The translations under genes and the position numbers were made by a program. The notes beneath the pieces are model-generated. The model ran no database searches. It was not told the origin of the DNA and saw nothing but the letters and a program-made list of their open reading frames with translations. Below, one piece after another: positions 38,831 through 43,684 of a stretch of DNA of 43,684 nucleotides (positions are counted from its first letter, which is position 1; the number at the start of each line of letters is the position of its first letter). The stretch comes from Jeotgalibaca sp052266715. Its GTDB lineage: Bacteria > Bacillota > Bacilli > Lactobacillales > Aerococcaceae. The DNA lies in the NCBI GenBank assembly GCA_052266715.1, contig JBQPRB010000013.1, one strand, 5' to 3'.

Positions 38831-39400
38831 CTAAAGCGCACTGCGGCGAAGTTTATAAAAGTACTGTACGATAGGATGTTTCAGTTTCATCTTATTCTCC
38901 ATGTCCAAAATTCGTTTTTTTCCGACACGCCTGTCAACCAAAGCCAAAACATTTAACAGAATATCCTGGCTCGCAAGACTCTCTTCAATGGACCGCGTCA
39001 AGAAAGTATTCGCAACCGTATTGAAATCAGCTTTGCTTAAAGCTGTCTGGGCTGCAATCATTTCTTTTGCATAACTCTGCAATTTACGGTCTTTGGCAAT
39101 CACGACCAGACGTTCCTCGGGTACTTTTTCACCCATATCTTTTCTGACCTTTTCAATATCATCCTGACTGACAGGAATGTTTAGGTTAGAATCGCCTTTT
39201 ATCTCTTGCTCTGATTGGAACCAACGAATCCCGGTTGTTGCATCTTTCATGTTGAACACTTTCTTCTTATCAACAGTGAGGTAGCACTGACCAGCTTTTT
39301 CCGGTGTATAGCGGTAGCTAGTGGCGATATATGCCACTCTGCCCGCTAAGGCCGGATAGAGGAAACCCTCCAATTGTTGTTTCATTTTACTCCAGTTCAT
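38831..39400 (-). CDS. Uncharacterised protein (189 aa), resembles the SF0329 family
   Basis: A soluble protein with no signal peptide. Segments GFLYPALAGRVAYIATSYRYTPEKAGQCYLTVDKKKVFNM and the C-terminal LNVLALVDRRVGKKRILDMENKMKLKHPIVQYFYKLRRSA look like uncharacterised SF0329-type proteins of Firmicutes. The identification is by memory and tentative. No function known. Single gene. Confidence 0.6.
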   Translation of the reverse strand: MNWSKMKQQLEGFLYPALAGRVAYIATSYRYTPEKAGQCYLTVDKKKVFNMKDATTGIRWFQSEQEIKGDSNLNIPVSQDDIEKVRKDMGEKVPEERLVVIAKDRKLQSYAKEMIAAQTALSKADFNTVANTFLTRSIEESLASQDILLNVLALVDRRVGKKRILDMENKMKLKHPIVQYFYKLRRSAL

Positions 39401-39516
39401 AAATTACCTCCATTTGTCTTTGGGTTTATTATACATTTTTTTACCTTTAGTCAAGCCTTTATGTGCAGAAAAGGAGCCATTCCACGCTGAGTAAATCCAG
39501 CATTTCTCTAATTAAT

Positions 39517-40048
39517 TCACCATAGTCCGTAGAGCGGTCCGGTGAAAAAGAAAGTAATGATGCCGATTGAATTCAAAAATCCATGTGCCAAAACAGCTGC
39601 CCACAGTTTGTCATACTCATACCGGATATAACTGAAGAACAGTGCATAGATGTATGTGGTTACTACACCGATGAATCCTTGTTCAATACGGGCTAAGGCA
39701 AAAAAATCGAAGACGCCAGAATGGCCGCAACGATTCCCGTCGCCCGGTTGGCAAATGCGCTGACATCACGGGTTGTGCCAGTCAGATGGTTCAATGTGGG
39801 AATAACGAATCCAAAATTCACGAATGTCCAACCGAATGCCATCCCAAAAATACTAAGCAACATTTTGGGAAAGTCCTGCTGCCTTTTAAAGCCCATATCG
39901 CGAATTTTTCTTTTCTCAGGGGGATGAAGAGAGCCCCAATCGCCGAAACAACAACAGTTGGCAGGAGAAAGTCATACAGTACGGCGAGTGCCATCAAAAC
40001 AAGCTCCAATACCGCCAATACAAGCAATCGTCTCTTGGTTTCCATCAT
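39517..40048 (-). pseudogene. Broken CPBP (CAAX protease-like) membrane protein gene
   Basis: Three reading frames join to a CPBP-type protein. The N-terminal part (from ATG 40048, AAGAAGGGG upstream) gives MMETKRRLLVLAVLELVLMALAVLYDFLLP... EKFAIW; one missing G near 39898 shifts the frame to GFKRQQDFPKMLLSIFGMAFGWTFVNFGFVIPTLNHLTGTTRDVSAFAN. Then the part that should carry the catalytic E-E-x-x-x-R motif is missing, and the sequence resumes at RATGIVAAILASSIF. In the A7 tract (39700-39706) a second missing base shifts to ALARIEQGFIGVV ... DKLWAAVLAHGFLNSIG ... GPLYGLW, stop at 39517. The two shifts could be read errors, but the deletion cannot. Confidence 0.75.
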
Positions 40049-40109
40049 TTGTAGCCCCTTCTTTACATTCCGCGTGATGATTCAGATAGAAATGTATCCT
40101 CATGACATT

Positions 40110-40225
40110 CATGTGATATAATTAACTTGAATCCCTACCACGTAAAATTCGGTTGGGGAAGCCAACATGATCCAGAGTAAGCGTAAGCAGAAACAGTGCA
40201 CAACTTTTTTGATTTTTTAGGGAGT
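40110..40225 (+). promoter_or_regulatory. Promoter and structured leader of the gene at 40266
   Basis: Extended -10 TGATATAAT near 40112-40120. The following 130-nt leader has the hairpin GTTGG/CCAAC (near 40152-40166) and the hairpin GCACAACT/AGTTGTGC (near 40197-40229) with two T6 tracts in its loop. No known riboswitch was recognised. Confidence 0.35.
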
Positions 40226-40265
40226 TGTGCGGAAAATGATAAATAATTGGAGAGGATGGTTTATT

Positions 40266-40550
40266 ATGACTCAATCGGTATTGACTATTTGCTGTTATGA
40301 AACGAAAATTGCTCCTGGTGCTTACTTCCATCTGAAAACAGACTGGTTTGAAAGTGATCAAGAAATTCAAACAATCATTATTGATCAAGATCATGTCTTT
40401 TCTAAATTACTTTCACTTTATCCCAAGAATTTTGTCATGTATTTGGAACAGGATTCCGAGGGCAGTATTTACCGGACCAATTATCCCATATTCATCCAAC
40501 AAGGTAATGATTACTTTGAGGTAGATTGGAGAAAAGAACACAGGCTCTAG
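40266..40550 (+). CDS. Hypothetical protein (94 aa)
   Basis: Not recognised. Start ATG 40266 has GGAGAGG 10 nt upstream; the frame opens at 40227 but without a ribosome site. Composition is soluble (SVLTICCYETKIAPGAYFHLKTDWFESDQEIQTIIIDQDHVFSKLL), with a central acidic stretch and aromatic residues. The gene has an apparent promoter, leader and terminator of its own. It is the only plus-strand gene between 34626 and the right edge. Confidence 0.6.
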   Translation: MTQSVLTICCYETKIAPGAYFHLKTDWFESDQEIQTIIIDQDHVFSKLLSLYPKNFVMYLEQDSEGSIYRTNYPIFIQQGNDYFEVDWRKEHRL

Positions 40551-40561
40551 CACGCAACTAT

Positions 40562-40587
40562 AAAAAAGCGCAGCGATGCGCTTTTTT
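40562..40587. terminator. Bidirectional terminator between the two convergent genes
   Basis: Perfect 11-bp stem AAAAAAGCGCA (40562-40572) with TGCGCTTTTTT (40577-40587), loop GCGA. It overlaps the stop codon of the SRPBCC gene on the minus strand. Confidence 0.85.
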
Positions 40588-40999
40588 ATATGCTTTCAGT
40601 ATAATGGGTGTAGCTATCCATGATTGCTTGCCAACCGGCTTTTTGCATTTCCACGGGGTTCTCGTCTTCTGCGTCGAACCATTCTTCAATTTTCACCTTA
40701 CCATCTTCTTCACTAAAACGAATTTCAACTTGTCGGTTATCCGGCATCGTATAACTGATTTTTTTATGTTCAATTATTTCATCGTAAATCCCTTCAAAAT
40801 CAAAGCCTACGCTACCATCTATTGCTTCCATTCTGGAAAGGAATTTCCCTCCGTTACGCAAATCGTTTTTAGCTTCGGTGGTATGCCAATCTTCGGATGC
40901 TTGATTCCACTTTACGATATGCTTGGGATCATTCCAAGTTTCCCAAACAGTTTTCATAGGTGCATCGACCATAGTTGCTACTTTTATTTTTTCTGCCAT
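40586..40999 (-). CDS. SRPBCC (AHSA1-like) domain protein, second copy
   Basis: 137 residues from ATG 40999, which has AGGAG upstream; three more codons lie before it. AEKIKVATMVDAPMKTVWETWNDPKHIVKWNQASEDWHTTEAKNDLRNGGKFLSRMEAIDGSVGFDFEGIYDEI is the classical AHSA1-type START pattern, with the terminal KAGWQAIMDSYTHY. Putative ligand-binding or chaperone-linked role. Distant relative of the copy at 13288. Confidence 0.9.
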   Translation of the reverse strand: MAEKIKVATMVDAPMKTVWETWNDPKHIVKWNQASEDWHTTEAKNDLRNGGKFLSRMEAIDGSVGFDFEGIYDEIIEHKKISYTMPDNRQVEIRFSEEDGKVKIEEWFDAEDENPVEMQKAGWQAIMDSYTHYTESI

Positions 41000-41045
41000 T
41001 TGAAACACTCCTTATCGCTTTTAACCATCACAGAATGAGCTGAAT

Positions 41046-41801
41046 TCACTTAAACAACACTTGGTTGCCCTCCTGGGAGACAATGAAGTCTTTTATTTTT
41101 TCCAAAAAAGAAAACCAGTTCTCACCTTCGAGATTCCCTTTAATCATACGCTGGTTTTCAGTGTAATAGTCGATCGTCAACTTACAGGAATTTTCTGCAC
41201 TATCCTTAGGCACTTTCAACAGTCCCAAAGCATCCAGCAATTTACTTACCTCATTTGAATCTTGATACAGATGATAAAAAAACTTCTGTGAATTCTTCCG
41301 CTTGGCATACTCTAAACTACCACCTTTGCGATCAATCATCACAGTCTCATCGTCGAATTCCAGATATACACGTTCAATCTGGTCTGAAGGCGTTCCGCCA
41401 CCAAAGACAAACAGATTGCGAATCTCAATCAATTCGCGAATCATATTTGTTAAATCTGGCTGATTTGTAGGCATCAGCCCTATCAATGAACCACGGAATA
41501 AATGGACTTCTTCATTCGCAGTTGTGATTGTTAATTCCCAGTAGCCGACATCAGTCACCAACGCTTCTTGATGCCCCACTTGAAAATATGCGCTTATCGA
41601 TTGAAGAATATCTTTTGCAACATCTTTTGAGATTGTTTTATTTATGGTCCGGATTTCCTTTTCAATACCATACCCCGAAAAATAAACCCTGCCTTTTTCG
41701 GTAATAGTCAATCGTTGCTCAACTTCCTCGCCTGGAAGCGGGGTGGTCCCACCCCATCCTAATTTGGAACGGAGTTGGATTTTATTGACCGGTTCTTTCA
41801 T
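41046..41801 (-). CDS. Hypothetical protein (251 aa)
   Basis: Not recognised. Soluble protein without signal peptide and with two similar-looking halves. First half: RLTITEKGRVYFSGYGIEKEIRTINKTISKDVAKDILQSI. Second half: RVYLEFDDETVMIDRKGGSLEYAKRKNSQKFFYHLYQDSNEV. The mixed beta and helix pattern in both suggests a duplicated domain. The ribosome site is GAAGGGTGAG. It lies 39 nt after the DUF2238 gene. Confidence 0.65.
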   Translation of the reverse strand: MKEPVNKIQLRSKLGWGGTTPLPGEEVEQRLTITEKGRVYFSGYGIEKEIRTINKTISKDVAKDILQSISAYFQVGHQEALVTDVGYWELTITTANEEVHLFRGSLIGLMPTNQPDLTNMIRELIEIRNLFVFGGGTPSDQIERVYLEFDDETVMIDRKGGSLEYAKRKNSQKFFYHLYQDSNEVSKLLDALGLLKVPKDSAENSCKLTIDYYTENQRMIKGNLEGENWFSFLEKIKDFIVSQEGNQVLFK

Positions 41802-41840
41802 TTACTCACCCTTCTTTCAGTGCAATTGCAACAGTTTTTA

Positions 41841-42458
41841 TCAAACATCTATCTGCCTGTCGTGGAAGCGTCCAAATACAATCGTTGCCAAACTCGCGCC
41901 AATCAAAGCCCAAACCATATCCCAATGACTGTCGAAAATATCCCCCTGTGTTCCCATGACAGCATCGACCGGCACATTTAAAATTTTAACCAATGCAAAT
42001 TCTCCCAATTCGTAAGCTGCACTCAAGCCTAAACATGAAATGATGACGATGAAGGTTGCCATCTTTCCTCGTTTCACGTAGCCACCTTTTAAGTACAATT
42101 CTTTAAATAAAAAAGCGGGTACGAATCCTTGAGAAAAATGACCAACGCGGTCGAAATAATTTCGTTGCCATCCAAACTGTTGTTTCAATTGATTAAAAAA
42201 GGGATTGAGGGAGTAGGTATAGTGCGCACCATAAAACAATAACAATACATACAGAACAACCATTATATAGGCGAAATTCGAAAAGCGGAACCGAGGATAA
42301 AGAATAACCATAAATATGATGAGTAAAACAGCACCAATTGTCTGTCCAATCCAGGCGAAACGATCTAAAGGGTTAATGGCAGATACAACATAAGCGACGA
42401 ATACCAAAGCCAAGAGAATAAGATGTAATGTTTCAACTTCTTTCGGATTTCCGCCCAT
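41841..42458 (-). CDS. DUF2238 membrane protein (YjdF-like)
   Basis: 205 residues from ATG 42458 (AAGGAGGGA upstream). Six or so membrane segments; characteristic FYGAHYTYSLNPFFNQLKQQFGWQRNYFDRVGHFSQGFVPAFLFKELYLKGGYVKRG and the ending YELGEFALVKILNVPVDAVMGTQGDIFDSHWDMVWALIGA. The family is uncharacterised; conserved His, Glu and Asp residues in the membrane part suggest metal or acid-base chemistry. Downstream of a lipoprotein gene by 40 nt. Confidence 0.87.
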   Translation of the reverse strand: MGGNPKEVETLHLILLALVFVAYVVSAINPLDRFAWIGQTIGAVLLIIFMVILYPRFRFSNFAYIMVVLYVLLLFYGAHYTYSLNPFFNQLKQQFGWQRNYFDRVGHFSQGFVPAFLFKELYLKGGYVKRGKMATFIVIISCLGLSAAYELGEFALVKILNVPVDAVMGTQGDIFDSHWDMVWALIGASLATIVFGRFHDRQIDV

Positions 42459-42497
42459 CTCTTCCACTCCCTCCTTAGAGACTATCCTCCTAATCCA

Positions 42498-43343
42498 TCA
42501 CTTAACAATTCCCCCCGGAACAGCTGGATAATCAGCATATCTTTCATCAAACGTTGCAGAATAGATTTCGCTCGTATCGCGTTTGACGAAGTAATAGGAT
42601 ACTTCTCCGTCTGTGGTGACTTCGAAAGGATAATAGAAACCACCTTCCGCTTCGTCCTCGAACTGATACCCCATTATTTCCTTCGCCACAATACGACTGC
42701 TAGGGAAACGTTCTTCAATCAATTCTTGGGCTTTCATGTTACTTATGACATACCATTCTTCTGTAGGGATGATTTCTAGCATTTCTATCGGTTCCCCACT
42801 CTCGGGGTCAAATAGAACTAGAGAGACGGGATACGTGCGCGTTGATAAGGCAATAAACAGCTGCACTTCTTTTGTTTTCCCTGCTCCCAGTGTCATATCT
42901 TTATCATAAAATTCTTCATCCAGATGATAAGTTACATCATTTTTATTTACCTGCTCCGTCATGTCAGCGAACTTTGGCCAAATATAACCATCCTCAGGGA
43001 CCCCTAAGACCCCAAATCTCTGTGATAATTCAAGCTCTGAATCAGAATAATTGGTCACTTTCACATTCATGAAAAGATAAGTACCATCAATGACTTCTTC
43101 CAGTGGTTGACCTGCCATTCCAAACTCCCTATTGATGAATATATTGGTAGAATAAGCAGATGAAACCAATACCATCATCTTCGCGACCGTTACTTCTTCA
43201 TTCATCGGAATGGCAGTCATTTCTTCAGAAATAACCACTTCAGAAGATTCGGCTTCGTTTTGAGTTGGGCCACAAGCCCCCAATAGAACCAACAATAGAA
43301 ACCACAGCTGAATATGAAAAATTATCTTTTTATCATTCACCAT
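42498..43343 (-). CDS. Lipoprotein with DUF4352-like domain
   Basis: 281 residues from ATG 43343 (GAAGGGTGAG upstream). Signal peptide with lipobox LLGAC, an acidic linker, then an immunoglobulin-like region (LEEVIDGTYLFMNVKVTNYSDSELELSQRFGVLG, AGKTKEVQLFIALSTRTYPVSLVLFDP), resembling DUF4352-type antigenic lipoproteins. The C-terminal 80 residues (AQELIEERFPSSRIVAKEIMGYQFEDEAEGGFYYPFEVTTDGEVSYYFVKRDTSEIYSA) look PepSY-like in layout, but this is uncertain. Surface-anchored, function unknown. Confidence 0.75.
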   Translation of the reverse strand: MVNDKKIIFHIQLWFLLLVLLGACGPTQNEAESSEVVISEEMTAIPMNEEVTVAKMMVLVSSAYSTNIFINREFGMAGQPLEEVIDGTYLFMNVKVTNYSDSELELSQRFGVLGVPEDGYIWPKFADMTEQVNKNDVTYHLDEEFYDKDMTLGAGKTKEVQLFIALSTRTYPVSLVLFDPESGEPIEMLEIIPTEEWYVISNMKAQELIEERFPSSRIVAKEIMGYQFEDEAEGGFYYPFEVTTDGEVSYYFVKRDTSEIYSATFDERYADYPAVPGGIVK

Positions 43344-43452
43344 ACTCACCCTTCTCACTTACCAGACGAGCAACCGCTTTCTCAATGCCATTATAACCAC
43401 GCGCAATCTTTTAATCAAAACTGGAGCCTTTTTGTCGCTACCAAACATAAAC

Positions 43453-43684
43453 GTGAACTACTCGGGCATGAATGCCCGAGCTTCTGGGAACAACGCTGCC
43501 TTACCCGATGGGTTTCCAACGGGCAGCGGGTACGTCTCTTGACCAGAGCCAGTCCCTGACTCGTGCCGTTTACCGTCCGGCGGACGCTTTGGCAAGGATA
43601 TTCCTTGCAGCATTGATATCCCGGTCGTGATGCGCGTGGCATCCCGGACAGGTCCATTCGCGGATGTGGAGCGGCTTCTTTCCG
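43453..43684 (-). mobile_element. Right end of an IS200/IS605-type element (truncated by the window)
   Basis: The end hairpin CTCGGGCAT-TC-ATGCCCGAG lies at 43461-43480 and is followed by the terminal TAGTTCAC, so the element ends at about 43453. It is the usual subterminal hairpin recognised by the Y1 transposase; the sequence between it and the TnpB stop (43454-43569) should form the 3' part of the reRNA/omegaRNA that guides TnpB. The left part lies beyond the window. Confidence 0.75.
43570..43684 (-). CDS. tnpB: TnpB-type RNA-guided nuclease, C-terminus only (partial at right edge)
   Basis: 38 codons. The end of the zinc ribbon and RuvC-III segment is visible: REWTCPGCHAHHDRDINAARNILAKASAGR and stop. 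The Cys pair CPGC and the catalytic Asp in HDRDINAARNIL are conserved. The rest runs off the window, so intactness is unknown. The G+C content is higher than in the neighbouring genes, fitting a transferred element. Confidence 0.85.
   Translation of the reverse strand, partial: GKKPLHIREWTCPGCHAHHDRDINAARNILAKASAGR

Noticed and set aside
39693..40048. Two separate small membrane proteins
   Set aside because: They overlap in different frames and join into one CPBP-type sequence, so they are parts of a broken gene.
1..43684. CRISPR array
   Set aside because: No set of regularly spaced direct repeats was seen; the repeated hairpins are irregular inverted repeats without spacers of constant length.

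Overview
The window looks like chromosomal DNA from a low-to-moderate GC Firmicute of the order Lactobacillales, tentatively a Carnobacteriaceae-type lineage. The evidence is the gene families (PyrR-attenuated pyr operon, PyrK/PyrDB type dihydroorotate dehydrogenase, class C Ser-hydrolase, SigI/RsgI, small PepF), strong AGGAGG ribosome sites, intrinsic terminators and an rRNA leader of Bacilli type. No phage, plasmid or CRISPR sequence was seen. The only mobile element is the right end of an IS200/IS605-type element at the right edge.

Layout. 1-320: tandem promoters and leader of an rRNA operon that runs off the left edge. 327-7868: housekeeping and stress genes (MATE exporter, PepF peptidase, tRNA-Ser, Nudix hydrolase, a prenyl-synthase-like protein, SIMPL protein, Xi-class glutathione transferase, Dps). 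8086-10891: metal module with two one-domain HMA chaperones, a P1B ATPase and a small Ric-like protein, driven by two promoters carrying identical FNR/CRP-type boxes. 10939-13695: acetyltransferase, a cation/proton antiporter under a fluoride riboswitch, and two small stress-type proteins. 13805-17128: a 205-nt highly structured element of unknown identity, then the DUF4956 / VTC-type polymerase / CotH cluster. 17273-21291: apparent operon holding two aminoglycoside-modifying enzyme homologues, a DUF1801 protein, a PfkB sugar kinase, a DUF4256 protein and a GyrI-like protein. 21531-23971: a SigI-RsgI module with an extra lipoprotein; two promoters with the same GACCCC-N19-CGTA layout mark a self-contained regulon. 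24047-29430: esterase and the pyrR-B-C-K-D operon with two PyrR attenuators. 29477-33112: uracil-DNA glycosylase-like protein and an operon apbE / FMN reductase / FMN reductase-PAS protein whose tail holds four ApbE-type flavinylation motifs. 33414-43343: small accessory genes (acetyltransferases, YwbE, YjdM, a 46-codon GGADG membrane peptide coupled to an unknown protein, serine hydrolase, YedY-like molybdopterin lipoprotein, DJ-1-like protein, a broken CPBP protease gene, DUF2238, lipoprotein). 43453-43684: TnpB C-terminus with its hairpin right end.

The most notable systems are (i) the cytosolic flavinylation operon with a four-site flavin acceptor tail, (ii) the SigI-RsgI-lipoprotein module in which both the anti-sigma factor and the lipoprotein have the Asn-Pro domain and Asp-rich tails, (iii) the unexplained structured RNA-like element at 13856-14060 that shows covariation between its two arms, and (iv) the paired FNR-type promoters of the metal module.

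All assignments rest on reading motifs and translations; no database search was run.
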